A stretch of 64,000 nucleotides of DNA from Caulobacter sp. 602-1 (GCF_003931565.1 NZ_RRYI01000006.1:186001-250000); one strand, 5' to 3'. Numbered from the stretch's first letter, positions 30,291 to 39,144 are shown. The notes: a model not told the origin generated them from the sequence alone. Program-made: numbers and translations.

Positions 30291-30584
30291 CTAAGCGCCA
30301 TCCCCCGTCGGGCGCGAAGCGTGCGCCTCAAACCGGAACGCGCGGATCATCGCCAAGACGTCGGTCTCGAACTTCTCCGGCGTCGGCTCCTGGCCGACGA
30401 TCCAGGCGTAGATCTCGCGATCCGACTCCTCGAGCAGCGTCTCAAGCGTGTCGATCTGCTCCGGGGTCAGGTTCGGGCCATGGACGTCCGCGAACGGGCC
30501 CAGAATGAGGTCCGCTTCCCGGAAGCCGCGATGCCAGGCGCGGAAACGAAGGCGCCGAAGGCGAGAGTCGTGGTCGATGGTCAT
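30291..30584 (-). CDS. sdhE: Succinate dehydrogenase assembly factor SdhE
   Basis: A 97-residue SdhE/Sdh5-family protein that promotes covalent attachment of FAD to succinate dehydrogenase. The family RGxxE region is present as WHRGFREADLILGPFAD. The following segment, LTPEQIDTLETLLEESDREIYAWI, matches the helical bundle of the family. The length is normal. It is directly upstream of mfd with a 4-base gap, implying translational coupling, a linkage found in many alphaproteobacteria. Confidence 0.93.
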   Translation of the reverse strand: MTIDHDSRLRRLRFRAWHRGFREADLILGPFADVHGPNLTPEQIDTLETLLEESDREIYAWIVGQEPTPEKFETDVLAMIRAFRFEAHASRPTGDGA

Positions 30585-30802
30585 GTGTCGGCCGATATAG
30601 AGGGGCGTTTGCTTGGGCGCCAGCCTAACGACTTTGCGCGGCTAACCGTTCTCGGCGCCGATCTTCCGAACACTTCCTATCGCCTTGCAGCGATTGACTT
30701 TGCCGACTTTCGGCCTATTTATCCCCAGCTTCGGAGCAGGTCTGGCGAATCCGCGCCGCCCGCTCGCCCAAGCACGGGCGGCTCCGAGCAGACCAGCGTG
30801 TA

Positions 30803-32386
30803 ATGACAGAATTCACCGATCTCGGGCTTTCGCCCACGACCCTGCAGGCGGTCGCCGACACCGGCTATACCACTGCGACCCCCATTCAGGCCCAGGCCAT
30901 TCCGGTCGCCCTCGCGGGTCAGGACGTCCTCGGCATCGCCCAGACGGGCACCGGCAAGACCGCCGCCTTCACCCTCCCCTTGATCGACAAGTTGCAATCG
31001 GGCCGCGCCAAGGCCCGCATGCCGCGCGCCCTGGTCATCGCCCCGACCCGCGAGCTGGCGGATCAGGTCGCCTCCAGCTTCGAGAAGTACGCCAAGGGCA
31101 CCAAGCTCTCGTGGGCGCTGCTGATCGGCGGCGTCTCGTTCGGCGACCAGGAAAAGAAGCTGGACCGCGGCGTCGACGTCCTGATCGCCACCCCGGGCCG
31201 CCTGCTCGACCACTTCGAGCGCGGCAAGCTGCTGATGACCGGCGTGCAGTTCCTCGTCGTCGACGAAGCCGACCGCATGCTGGACATGGGCTTCATCCCC
31301 GACATCGAGCGCATCTTCAAGATGACGCCGCCCAAGAAGCAGACGCTGTTCTTCTCGGCCACCATGCCGCCGGAAATCACGCGTCTGACCAAGCAGTTCC
31401 TGAAGGATCCGGTGCGGATCGAGGTGGCCAAGCCCGCCACGACCAACGCCAATATCACCCAGCTGCTGGTCAAGGTTCCGACCTCCGACCCCAAGGCCAA
31501 GCGCCTGGCGCTTCGCGCGCTGATCGAGAAGGCCCAGATCGAGACCGGCATCGTGTTCTGCAACCGCAAGACCGAGGTCGACATCGTCGCCAAGTCGCTG
31601 CGGTCGCACGGCTTCGACGCCGCCGCGATCCATGGCGACCTCGACCAGTCCCAGCGCACCAAGACTCTGGCGGACTTCCGCTCCGGCGCCCTGAAGATCC
31701 TGGTGGCCTCCGACGTCGCCGCGCGCGGCCTGGACATCCCGGCCGTCAGCCACGTCTTCAACTACGACGTCCCGCACCACGCCGACGACTATGTCCACCG
31801 CATCGGCCGCACCGGCCGCGCCGGCCGGACGGGCATCACCTACATGCTGGTCACCCCGGCCGACGACAAGGGCTTCGACAAGGTCGTCAAGCTGATCGGT
31901 TCGACGCCCGAGGAAGAAAAGCTCGATCTCGACTATTCGAACGCCGTGACGGTGAAGCGCGAAGGCGATCGCGATCGCAAGCGCGGCGGCCGGGATCGCG
32001 GTGATCGCGGTGATCGTCCGGCCCCGCGCGCCCGTGGCCGCCGCACCGAGGAAGCCGCCGCCGAAGCGCCGGTCGAGGCCGTCGCCGCCGAGGCTCCCGA
32101 AGCCGCCGTCGTCGAGGAACGCCCCGCCCGCGAGCGCCGTCCGCGCCGCGAACGCGAGCCCCGCGCCGCCGCCCCGGCGGTCGAAGCCGAGCGTCCCGAA
32201 CGCGCGGAACGTCCCGCCCGGGCCGAGCGTCCGGAACGCGCCGAACGTCCTGAGCGTAGCGAACGCCCCGAGCGTCCCGTGCGTGGCGTCCAGCCGATCC
32301 GTGACCGCGATGACGACGACCGTCGCGTGGTCGGCTTCGGCAATGACGTCCCGGCCTTCCTGGTCCGTCCGCCTCGCGGCAAATAG
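30803..32386 (+). CDS. rhlB: DEAD-box RNA helicase, RhlB/RhlE type
   Basis: A 527-residue ATP-dependent RNA helicase. The Q motif (FTDLGLSPTTLQAV), Walker A AQTGTGKTAAF, DEAD box VVDEADRMLDMGF, SAT motif and HRIGRTGRAGRTG are all in order within residues 1-375. The last 150 residues are a charged, low-complexity tail containing a repeated (A/S)ERPER unit (32185-32285). The Caulobacter helicase that binds RNase E is called RhlB; this gene's place near dgcB and rne fits my memory of that locus, but the catalytic domain is also RhlE-like, so the symbol is tentative. A strong terminator follows. Confidence 0.9.
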   Translation: MTEFTDLGLSPTTLQAVADTGYTTATPIQAQAIPVALAGQDVLGIAQTGTGKTAAFTLPLIDKLQSGRAKARMPRALVIAPTRELADQVASSFEKYAKGTKLSWALLIGGVSFGDQEKKLDRGVDVLIATPGRLLDHFERGKLLMTGVQFLVVDEADRMLDMGFIPDIERIFKMTPPKKQTLFFSATMPPEITRLTKQFLKDPVRIEVAKPATTNANITQLLVKVPTSDPKAKRLALRALIEKAQIETGIVFCNRKTEVDIVAKSLRSHGFDAAAIHGDLDQSQRTKTLADFRSGALKILVASDVAARGLDIPAVSHVFNYDVPHHADDYVHRIGRTGRAGRTGITYMLVTPADDKGFDKVVKLIGSTPEEEKLDLDYSNAVTVKREGDRDRKRGGRDRGDRGDRPAPRARGRRTEEAAAEAPVEAVAAEAPEAAVVEERPARERRPRREREPRAAAPAVEAERPERAERPARAERPERAERPERSERPERPVRGVQPIRDRDDDDRRVVGFGNDVPAFLVRPPRGK

Positions 32387-32409
32387 GCCTCGTCGATCGT
32401 CTGAAGAAC

Positions 32410-32446
32410 AAAAGCGCCGGGCTCTCGTCCGGCGCTTTTTCTTTTG
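32410..32446 (+). terminator. Intrinsic terminator of the helicase gene
   Basis: Arms AAAGCGCCGG (32411-32420) and CCGGCGCTTT (32429-32438) form a 10-base stem with an 8-base loop, followed by TTCTTTT. It lies 24 bases after the stop codon. Confidence 0.88.
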
Positions 32447-32569
32447 GTTCGCCCTACATCGCGACGACGGTGGCCGAATTGGCGGAACACTGTTATCGTC
32501 ATCCTCGTTTTCGGCTCGATCGCGCCGGATGCCGGCCGGTCGCGCCCAAGGAAAATGGGAGGACTGCAC

Positions 32570-32851
32570 ATGGCCGCTATCGAACCCGACACCCTGGTCG
32601 CCGAGAAGCAAGCCGTCCTGATCGCGCACGAGAAGACCTATCACGGTTTCTCGGTGCTGCTACGCTGGTGCATGCTGGGTCTGGCCTCGGTGATCAGCGC
32701 CCTGACGGTCTGGTTCGCGACGCCGGGCGGCTTCTGGGGCGGCCTCGTCACCTTCCTGGTCGTCTGGGTCGCCGGCTATTACGGCATGGTCCACCGCGAG
32801 GAGCAGCAGTCGCTCGACCCGTGGGCTCCGGGGCGCAAGGGCATCCTTTAG
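32570..32851 (+). CDS. Small aa3-type cytochrome c oxidase subunit IV-like protein
   Basis: A 93-residue membrane protein. A hydrophilic N-terminus ends in AHEKTYHGFSVLLRWCMLGL, the pattern of the bacterial aa3-type cytochrome c oxidase subunit IV family, and leads into a first helix (about 27-50). A second helix follows (about 55-75), and the tail HREEQQSLDPWAPGRKGIL is charged. The start ATG at 32570 has GGGAGGA ten bases upstream. The main oxidase genes are not nearby, so the family call rests only on the pattern. Confidence 0.7.
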   Translation: MAAIEPDTLVAEKQAVLIAHEKTYHGFSVLLRWCMLGLASVISALTVWFATPGGFWGGLVTFLVVWVAGYYGMVHREEQQSLDPWAPGRKGIL

Positions 32852-32863
32852 AGCGCCTGACTT

Positions 32864-34015
32864 CTAGAGAGCGGCGTCCACGACGGCGAGCAGGTCGTCC
32901 AAGGGCGGGCGGAAGGCGAACTTGAAGCCGCGACGAAGTCTGGCCAACAAGGGCGCCTGCCGCGCCGGGGCCGGTGAGGCGCAGACATAGCCACGCCAGT
33001 CGACGCCGACCTGGCGACACGCCGCCCGCACCCACTGGCTGGTGAAGTTCAGCGGCTGGATCTCCACGACCCGCGCACCCTTCGGCAGGAAGACCGCGTT
33101 GGCCAGGGCCGCGCCGCTGGCGCCGACCACGACCTCGGCGTCGCGCATCAGGGCGACCTGCTCGGCCGCGCCCAGGGTCTCGGGTCGGACGATCGTGAAA
33201 CCGCGCGCCGCCAGCGCCGTCTCGAAGGCCGCCTCGCCGATCATCACTCGCATCGACTGGCCGCGCCGCGAGAGATAGACACGCCGCGCGCCGCGACCGG
33301 CCGGCGCCTTGGCCAGCACACGGGCGGCGACATCCGTGACCAGACCGTTCGGGTGGTGCAGGAAGTGGTCCATGCTGGTGGCGAACACCGCCCGCTTCAG
33401 GCGCACGACCGAAGCCTCGACTTCGCGGACCGCGAGATCCGGAAAGGCCATGCCGATCAGGTCGCTTTGCCAAGCGGTCAGCTTGGGCGCCAGGGCCGGA
33501 ACGCCGTCCAGCAGCCCTGCCCGCTCCAGGGTCAGCAGCGACGGCAAGGCGTCTATGACGAAGTGGCCGTAGTTGAAGGTCCCGCCCCACGGCAGGAACA
33601 CGGCGCCGGCCTCGATGTCGGGCGCTGACGCCGGCGGGATGAAGCGCGTGGCGTTGTCGAGTACGCCCGGAAGGGCCGACAGATCCCCCGATCCATGTCG
33701 CGCCTCGCCGATCGTGGCGTTGTAGAGCGCGCCGTCCGCGCCGATCAGCCCGCCGAAACGCGGAAACCACCAGCTGTCGCCGACGGCGCAGAAGGCCGGC
33801 ACGTTGACCGGCAGGGGCGCGGCGATGTCGTAGGGCCAGGCGGCGGCCTCCGGTCCCGCCAGCGTTCCCGGCGGCGCGCCGATAGAGGCGTCATGCTCCG
33901 GCGCGAACGCCACCCCCGTTTCGCCCCGCGCGAACCGCTCGCGCAGTTCCGCCGCCAGCATGGGCGGCAGGTCGCGGGCTTCGACGATGGGGCGCAGGGA
34001 CAGCGGCGCGGTCAT
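32864..34015 (-). CDS. Glycosyltransferase family 61 protein
   Basis: A 383-residue glycosyltransferase of the GT61 (DUF563) family. Late motifs are RRVYLSRRGQSMRVMIGEAA followed by IVRPETLGAAEQVALMRDAE and VVGASGAALANAVFLPKGAR, which form the conserved nucleotide-sugar region. The family includes bacterial capsule or surface-polysaccharide enzymes. There is no signal peptide, so it should act in the cytoplasm. The gene is alone between a convergent oxidase-subunit gene and an aldehyde dehydrogenase gene; the acceptor is unknown. Confidence 0.85.
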   Translation of the reverse strand: MTAPLSLRPIVEARDLPPMLAAELRERFARGETGVAFAPEHDASIGAPPGTLAGPEAAAWPYDIAAPLPVNVPAFCAVGDSWWFPRFGGLIGADGALYNATIGEARHGSGDLSALPGVLDNATRFIPPASAPDIEAGAVFLPWGGTFNYGHFVIDALPSLLTLERAGLLDGVPALAPKLTAWQSDLIGMAFPDLAVREVEASVVRLKRAVFATSMDHFLHHPNGLVTDVAARVLAKAPAGRGARRVYLSRRGQSMRVMIGEAAFETALAARGFTIVRPETLGAAEQVALMRDAEVVVGASGAALANAVFLPKGARVVEIQPLNFTSQWVRAACRQVGVDWRGYVCASPAPARQAPLLARLRRGFKFAFRPPLDDLLAVVDAAL

Positions 34016-34051
34016 GCGCCGCTTGGAGCATGCCGCGCCGTCCTGTTGAAG

Positions 34052-35509
34052 CTACTTCTTGATCTGCCCGGCCAGGTACTTGCGGATCCCCTCCCCGTAA
34101 GGCGGGCGCAGGCCCAGCATCGGGGCGATGTCCTTCTTCAGCTGCTGGAACACCGCCTTGCGATGGCTGAACTCTCGGAAGCCGTCGTGGCCGTGATAGG
34201 CGCCCATGCCCGCCGGACCAACGCCGCCGAACGGCAGATCTTCCTGGGCGACGTGGAAGATGACGTCGTTGACGGTGACCCCGCCGCTGGTGGTGTTGGC
34301 CAGCACGCGGTCCTTCTCGGCTTCGTCGGTCCCGAACCAGTAGAGGGCCAGCGGCCGGTCGTGGGCGTTCACATAGGCGACCGCCTCGTCGACGGTCTTG
34401 TAGCCCTTCACGGGCAGGACCGGGCCGAAGATCTCCTCCTGCATCACCGTCATGTCGTCGGTGGGGTCCAGGATCAGTGTCGGGGCGATCTTGCGGTGCT
34501 CCTGCTGCGACAGGTCCTCACCGCCCGGATTGATCTCGACGATCCGCGCGCCCTTGGCCCGGGCGTCGTCGACATAGCCTTTGACCCGGTCGTAGTGACG
34601 CTGGGCGACGACGGCCGTGTAGTCCGGATTGTCCTTGATGGTCGGGAAGTAGCGGCCAACGGCGGCCTGGGCTTCCTTGACGAAGCTTTCGACCTCTTCC
34701 TGCGGGGCCAGGACATAGTCCGGCGCCAGGCAGATCTGGCCAGCGTTCAGGGTCTTGCCATTCATGATCCGCGCCGCGGCCGTGGCCATGTCGGCGCCGC
34801 GCGACAGGATCACCGGGCTCTTGCCGCCCAGCTCCAGGGTCACCGGCACCAGATTCTCGGCCGCCGCGCGCATCACGTGCCGCGCCACCGAGGTCGCGCC
34901 GGTGAACACCAGGTGGTCGAAAGCCAGGCCCGAAAAGGCCTGACCGACCTCGGGGCCGCCGACGAACACCGCGACCTCCTCCTCCGAGAACGCCTTGGCG
35001 AACATGGTCTTCAGCAGATCCGAGGTCGCCGGGGTGAACTCCGAGGGCTTGATCATCGCCCGGTTGCCGGCCGCGAACACCCCAGCCAGGGGCGCGAAGG
35101 TCAGGTTGACCGGGAAGTTCCACGGACTGATCACCCCGACCACGCCCTTGGGCTGCCACTGCACCGTGGCCTTGGCGCCGAACAGACCGAGGATCGCCGG
35201 CGTCGTCTTGCGCTTTTCCGGCTTCATCCACTTGGCGACGTTCTCGCGGGCGAACTTCAGCGGGCCGATCGAGCCGGCGACGTCGGTCAGGGCCGTGGCC
35301 TCGGGCGAGCGCGAGCCGAAATCTTCGTTAACCGCCTTGGCGATCTGCGCCTGATGGCCGACCAGCAGATCAATCGAACGGTTCAGCCAATCGATCCGCT
35401 TCTCGACGCTGGGCGCGCCATCGCGCAGATGCGCGGCCTTTTGACGCCGCAGAACGTCGGCCATCGCCGCCTTGTGGGCGTCGAACGACAGATTGACCGG
35501 TGCGTTCAT
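34052..35509 (-). CDS. Coniferyl-type aldehyde dehydrogenase
   Basis: A 485-residue NAD(P)+ aldehyde dehydrogenase. GVISPWNFPVNLTFAPLAG marks the cofactor site, VTLELGGKSPVIL contains the general-base Glu, and LNAGQICLAPDYVL holds the nucleophilic Cys. LPFGGVGPAGMGAYHG is a late family motif, and the C-terminus (LRPPYGEG, then a basic helix) is typical of coniferyl-aldehyde dehydrogenases. I start at the ATG at 35509; the frame is open 30 codons further but that part is not conserved. Aromatic aldehyde oxidation from plant matter is likely but the exact substrate is not shown. Confidence 0.88.
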   Translation of the reverse strand: MNAPVNLSFDAHKAAMADVLRRQKAAHLRDGAPSVEKRIDWLNRSIDLLVGHQAQIAKAVNEDFGSRSPEATALTDVAGSIGPLKFARENVAKWMKPEKRKTTPAILGLFGAKATVQWQPKGVVGVISPWNFPVNLTFAPLAGVFAAGNRAMIKPSEFTPATSDLLKTMFAKAFSEEEVAVFVGGPEVGQAFSGLAFDHLVFTGATSVARHVMRAAAENLVPVTLELGGKSPVILSRGADMATAAARIMNGKTLNAGQICLAPDYVLAPQEEVESFVKEAQAAVGRYFPTIKDNPDYTAVVAQRHYDRVKGYVDDARAKGARIVEINPGGEDLSQQEHRKIAPTLILDPTDDMTVMQEEIFGPVLPVKGYKTVDEAVAYVNAHDRPLALYWFGTDEAEKDRVLANTTSGGVTVNDVIFHVAQEDLPFGGVGPAGMGAYHGHDGFREFSHRKAVFQQLKKDIAPMLGLRPPYGEGIRKYLAGQIKK

Positions 35510-35558
35510 GATGTTCGCCTCCCTACCCTCTCCCGGCCATGGTGGCGCGGTGCTCATC

Positions 35559-35629
35559 TTATCGATGATAACCATGAAGGCTGGTCGTTTCTTACGCAAG
35601 TGAACGTCGTTCTTAACGCCTCGTAAGAA
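35559..35629. promoter_or_regulatory. Inverted repeats between the aldehyde dehydrogenase and GGDEF genes
   Basis: TTATC-GAT-GATAA is a palindrome at 35559-35571. A second inverted repeat has 8-base arms TTCTTACG (35589-35596) and CGTAAGAA (35622-35629) around 25 bases. Both are in the 192-base divergent promoter region and could be operators for either gene. Confidence 0.45.
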
Positions 35630-35701
35630 CTCTCCACCCTATGGTCGCGCTCCAAGCGTCGGCGTTTCCGCGAGGGGAACCGCTGAACGGGGGAAGAAGA
35701 G

Positions 35702-36763
35702 ATGTCGGACGTCGAAACCACGCTGCGCGGTCCCGAGGCCTATAAGATTGCTTCGCGCGCCCTGGAGCTCATGGAGCGTCACCAGGTGTGGCCGACCGCC
35801 CTGAACTTCGAGCTGTGGACCCACTATGTGGCCGATCCCGACGGCGCCCTGGCCCGTGAACTGACGCGACTGATCTCGCTGGGCGAGCCGATGACCGAAC
35901 TGGTCAGCGAGGAACTGGCCGCCACCTACCTGCCCAAGGCGCGCCTGAACGAACAGATCCGTGACGCCGGCGACCTTCTGTCGAAGGAACTGGAGGCGGT
36001 CTCCAAAGCCATCCACAACGCCCAGAAGTCCAACGCCGCCTTCGGCAAGGAACTGGCCGGCGCGACCAAGAGCCTGGACAAGTCGACCGACGTCGACGCC
36101 ATCAAGGCGGTGGTCGGCAGCCTGGCCGAAGCCACCCGCCGCGTGCACAAGGAAAACCGGTCGCTGGAAACGCGCCTGGCCGACTCCACGGCCGAGGTCG
36201 AGCGCCTGCGCGAGCATCTTGAACAGGTTCGCCGCGACGCCACCACCGACGGCCTGACCAACCTGGCCAACCGCAAGGCCTTCGACGAAGAGCTGGAGCG
36301 CGCCTGCGCCGAGGCCGACGAAGAGAACGCCAGCATCTGCCTGGCTGTGCTCGATATCGACCACTTCAAGGGCTTCAACGACACCTGGGGCCACCAGACC
36401 GGCGACCAGGTCATCCGCTATGTCGCCTCGGTGATCGGCCGCGTCGCCGCCCCGCCGCGGTTCGCCGCCCGCTACGGCGGCGAGGAGTTCGCCATGATCT
36501 TCCCGCGCGAGTCCGCCGCGGCCGTCGCCGCCACCCTCGAAGAAATCCGCGTCGAGGTTTCCTCGCGCATGCTCAAGCGTCGCTCGACCAACGAGGACCT
36601 GGGCGCCATCACCATTTCGTCGGGCTTCGCCGAGCGCAAGCCGGGCGAGAGCGGACATTCGATCATGGAACGCGCCGACACGGCGCTCTACGCCTCCAAG
36701 CGAGGCGGCCGCAACCGGGTCACGGCGGCGGAGTCCATGCCGGCCTCGGCCAACGCGGCCTGA
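35702..36763 (+). CDS. dgcB: Diguanylate cyclase with N-terminal coiled coil
   Basis: A soluble 353-residue enzyme making cyclic di-GMP from two GTP. The N-terminal half (about 1-180) is helical, with a coiled coil about 145-180, and no membrane segment. The GGDEF domain spans about 182-340: DGLTNLANRKAF, LDIDHFKGFNDTWGHQTGD, and the active-site GGEEF at 259-263. The inhibitory I-site position reads APPR (250-253) rather than RxxD. Domain layout and neighbourhood match C. crescentus DgcB, which acts in surface sensing and holdfast production; the symbol is given on that basis. A terminator follows. Confidence 0.9.
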   Translation: MSDVETTLRGPEAYKIASRALELMERHQVWPTALNFELWTHYVADPDGALARELTRLISLGEPMTELVSEELAATYLPKARLNEQIRDAGDLLSKELEAVSKAIHNAQKSNAAFGKELAGATKSLDKSTDVDAIKAVVGSLAEATRRVHKENRSLETRLADSTAEVERLREHLEQVRRDATTDGLTNLANRKAFDEELERACAEADEENASICLAVLDIDHFKGFNDTWGHQTGDQVIRYVASVIGRVAAPPRFAARYGGEEFAMIFPRESAAAVAATLEEIRVEVSSRMLKRRSTNEDLGAITISSGFAERKPGESGHSIMERADTALYASKRGGRNRVTAAESMPASANAA

Positions 36764-36790
36764 ACCTCTTCAGCAGAAGACCTACCTTGG

Positions 36791-36825
36791 ACGCCGCCGG
36801 TCTCACGATCGGCGGCGTTTCCTTT
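36791..36825 (+). terminator. Intrinsic terminator of dgcB
   Basis: Arms ACGCCGCCG (36791-36799) and CGGCGGCGT (36810-36818) form a 9-base stem with a 10-base loop, followed by TTCCTTTTG. Confidence 0.8.
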
Positions 36826-36898
36826 TGAAGATTCCGCTAGCCTTCCCAAGGGGCAAAGGCGCCTAGACTCCGCCTAAAGATCAAGGGAGGCCCTGGCC

Positions 36899-37702
36899 GT
36901 GGACTATCAGAAGATCCGTGTCTCGACCGAAGGCGGCGTCGCCACGGTCACCCTCGCCGATCCATCCACCCTGAACGCCGCCAGCCTGGAGATCGCCCGC
37001 GAGCTGATCCACGCCTTCTCGTCGATCGCCGCCGGCAAGATCGAGGCGCGCGCGGTGATCCTGACCGGCGAAGGCCGCGGCTTCTGCTCGGGCGCCAACC
37101 TGTCGGGCGGCGGCGCGGCCGGGCGCGAACTGGACGTCGACGGCAAGCCCGACGCCGGCTCGGCGCTGGAAAGCACCTACAACCCGCTGATGACCCTGCT
37201 GCGCGACTTCCCGCTACCGATCGTCACGGCGGTGAACGGCCCGGCGGCCGGGGTCGGCTGCTCGATCGCCCTGATGGGCGACATCATCGTGGCGGCGCAG
37301 AGCGCCTACTTCCTGCAGGCCTTCCGACGCATCGGCCTCGTGCCCGACGGCGGTTCGACCTACATGCTCCCGCGCCTGATCGGCAAGGCCCGGGCCATGG
37401 AGATGATGCTGCTGGGCGACAAGATCCCGGCGGCCACGGCCCTGCAATGGGGGCTGGTCAATCGCTGCGTGCCGGACGACGAACTGATCGGCGCCGCCAC
37501 GGCGATCGCCCTCGAGCTGGCCCGCGGCCCGGCGGCGCTGGGCGCGATCCGCAAGCTGGTCTGGGACAGCCTCGACAGCGACTGGACCGGCCAGTTGCAC
37601 GCCGAACGCAAGGCCCAGAAGTTCGCCGGCAAGACCGAGGACTTCCTCGAAGGCGTCAGCGCCTTCCTGCAGAAGCGCGCGGCGGCGTTCAAGGGAAAGT
37701 AG
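36899..37702 (+). CDS. Enoyl-CoA hydratase/isomerase family protein
   Basis: A 267-residue crotonase-fold enzyme. Oxyanion-hole segments are LTGEGRGFCSGANLSGGG and VTAVNGPAAGVGCSIALMGD. The later catalytic region reads IGLVPDGGSTYMLPRLIG, with Asp where many isomerases (PaaG type) have their base, rather than the two glutamates of classical hydratases. It starts with GTG at 36899 after AGGGAGG. It could act in beta-oxidation or in phenylacetate-type degradation; no partner genes are nearby to decide. Confidence 0.88.
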   Translation: MDYQKIRVSTEGGVATVTLADPSTLNAASLEIARELIHAFSSIAAGKIEARAVILTGEGRGFCSGANLSGGGAAGRELDVDGKPDAGSALESTYNPLMTLLRDFPLPIVTAVNGPAAGVGCSIALMGDIIVAAQSAYFLQAFRRIGLVPDGGSTYMLPRLIGKARAMEMMLLGDKIPAATALQWGLVNRCVPDDELIGAATAIALELARGPAALGAIRKLVWDSLDSDWTGQLHAERKAQKFAGKTEDFLEGVSAFLQKRAAAFKGK

Positions 37703-37705
37703 ATC

Positions 37706-38101
37706 CTACGGCTTGAGATAGGGCTTGTAGCTCTTCTCCTCGACGATCTCGGAGCCAGCGGCCGCGTTGATGGCGCGCTTGATGGCGGCGCGCTTGTCGT
37801 TGTCGATATAGACCCGGCGGGCCAGGGCCACGAAGTGTTCGCCGAAGTCCTGGCGGCGCTCGCAGTCGCGCTTGCCGTCCTCGATGTCCCAGAGGGCGGC
37901 GTTGACCTCGGTGAGTTCGGCGGTCAGGCGGGCGATCTCGGCATTGTCGGGCAGGTGCTCAGCCGCGGTGGCTTCCAGCAGGGCCAGCTCCTTGCGGACA
38001 TTGGCTTCCTTGGCCGGGTCGCCTATCCGCTCGGCCTTGACCCGCAGGATGGTGATCTTGTCGACCAGTTCGCCCGCCGAGATCGGCGCGAGGATGGACA
38101 T
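37706..38101 (-). CDS. DUF6165-family protein
   Basis: A 131-residue helical protein with the recognisable N-terminus LAPISAGELVDKITILRVKA. Long amphipathic helices fill residues 15-110, and the tail is basic (EEKSYKPYLKP). The function is unknown; I recall members beside or fused to glycosyltransferases. Its ATG follows directly on the GT9 gene stop codon (TGA then ATG, no gap), so the two are translated together and probably serve surface polysaccharide synthesis. Confidence 0.75.
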   Translation of the reverse strand: MSILAPISAGELVDKITILRVKAERIGDPAKEANVRKELALLEATAAEHLPDNAEIARLTAELTEVNAALWDIEDGKRDCERRQDFGEHFVALARRVYIDNDKRAAIKRAINAAAGSEIVEEKSYKPYLKP

Positions 38102-39076
38102 TCAGGAGGCTCCGGACACGAGACGCTGGAGCGCCTCCCAAGCCGCGTCAACCGGCAGGGCGCCCATGCCGCTTCCGTAGTCCTCCGAGACCAGCATCTC
38201 AAGCCGCCGGGCGGCGGGGCGGAATTTCATCGACTTGCGGCGATCCTGTTGCAGCGACAGCAGCGGCGCGCCGCCCGCGGCCAGCATGTGGCCAGGGCCC
38301 GCGTCGTTGGCGACGCCCGCCGCCAGTCGCCCGGCCAGGGCGATGACCAGCAGCGGGCCCTTCACGCCCGCGAATCCGTCGGTGCGGTTACGCTCGGGCT
38401 GGAGCGCTTGCGGGACCTCGCGCGCGGCCACGGCGGCGTCCTCGGCCTCTTCGGGGCCGAACAGGAAGACCGGCGTCCAACCCTTGGCCACGACGCGGCC
38501 GGCCAGTTCCAGATAGTTCTCCAGCGGCCAGCGCTTGTCCTGTCCGCCCGCGCCAGGCGCGAGGCCGACATAGGTCGGGCCGGACGGCAGCAGGGCCTCG
38601 GCGGCCTTCAGGGCGTCAGGGTTGGTGAGCGCCAGCGGCTTCGGCGCGCCCTGCCCGTCCGTGGCCAGGGTCAGCAGTCGCGCCAGGCGGTCCGTGACAG
38701 CCACGGGCCAGTCCTTGTCGCGGGCGTGGCGGGCGGCCGAGACGAAACGGCCGCCCGCGCCGCGCCTGGCGACGCCGCCGCGGCGCAGGTTCTCCTGGGT
38801 GTCGATGACGAGGTCGAACTTGCGACCGCCGAACGGCTTCACCCACGGCAGGCTGTCCGCCGGCGCGGCCCCATTGCGTCCCTCCAAAATGACCTCGTCG
38901 ACATAGCCGGAGACCACGGCCTTGAGCGGCCCGGCGTAGACCGTCTCGCCCTTGGCCGCGCACCAGCTGATCTGCGACTTGGGAAAGGCCGCGCGCAGGC
39001 CGGCGATGAAGGGCAGTTTGATCAGGCCGTCGCCGATGACCTCGCCCATCGAATAGATCAGAACCGTCTGGACCAT
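38102..39076 (-). CDS. Glycosyltransferase family 9 (heptosyltransferase-like)
   Basis: A 324-residue GT9 enzyme of the ADP-heptose:LPS heptosyltransferase type. The N-terminal LIYSMGEVIGDGLIKLPFIA is the acceptor-side Rossmann fold. The donor-binding region is VGLAPGAGGQDKRWPLENYLEL, and GVANDAGPGHMLAAGGAPLLSL is the conserved late motif. It probably extends LPS core or another surface glycan at the cytoplasmic face of the inner membrane. The sugar and acceptor are not determined by the sequence. It is divergent from the TetR gene, whose operator lies between them. Confidence 0.87.
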   Translation of the reverse strand: MVQTVLIYSMGEVIGDGLIKLPFIAGLRAAFPKSQISWCAAKGETVYAGPLKAVVSGYVDEVILEGRNGAAPADSLPWVKPFGGRKFDLVIDTQENLRRGGVARRGAGGRFVSAARHARDKDWPVAVTDRLARLLTLATDGQGAPKPLALTNPDALKAAEALLPSGPTYVGLAPGAGGQDKRWPLENYLELAGRVVAKGWTPVFLFGPEEAEDAAVAAREVPQALQPERNRTDGFAGVKGPLLVIALAGRLAAGVANDAGPGHMLAAGGAPLLSLQQDRRKSMKFRPAARRLEMLVSEDYGSGMGALPVDAAWEALQRLVSGAS

Positions 39077-39128
39077 GGCCGTGTGTCGCCGCCCCGCCGC
39101 CCGCGGTCAATCTCGATCACGATATTGT

Positions 39129-39144
39129 AAGTGAGCGCTCACTT
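39129..39144. promoter_or_regulatory. Perfect 16-base palindrome, probable TetR operator
   Basis: AAGTGAGCGCTCACTT is a perfect palindrome 32 bases before the TetR gene start and 52 bases before the divergent GT9 start. Its core GAGCGCTC resembles operators of AcrR/TetR-family regulators. It probably controls the TetR-PlsC pair and possibly the GT9 gene. Confidence 0.75.

Noticed and set aside
30719..32644. A 641-codon open frame opposite the DEAD-box helicase gene
   Set aside because: It is composed of shadow codons of the helicase and has no recognisable domain.
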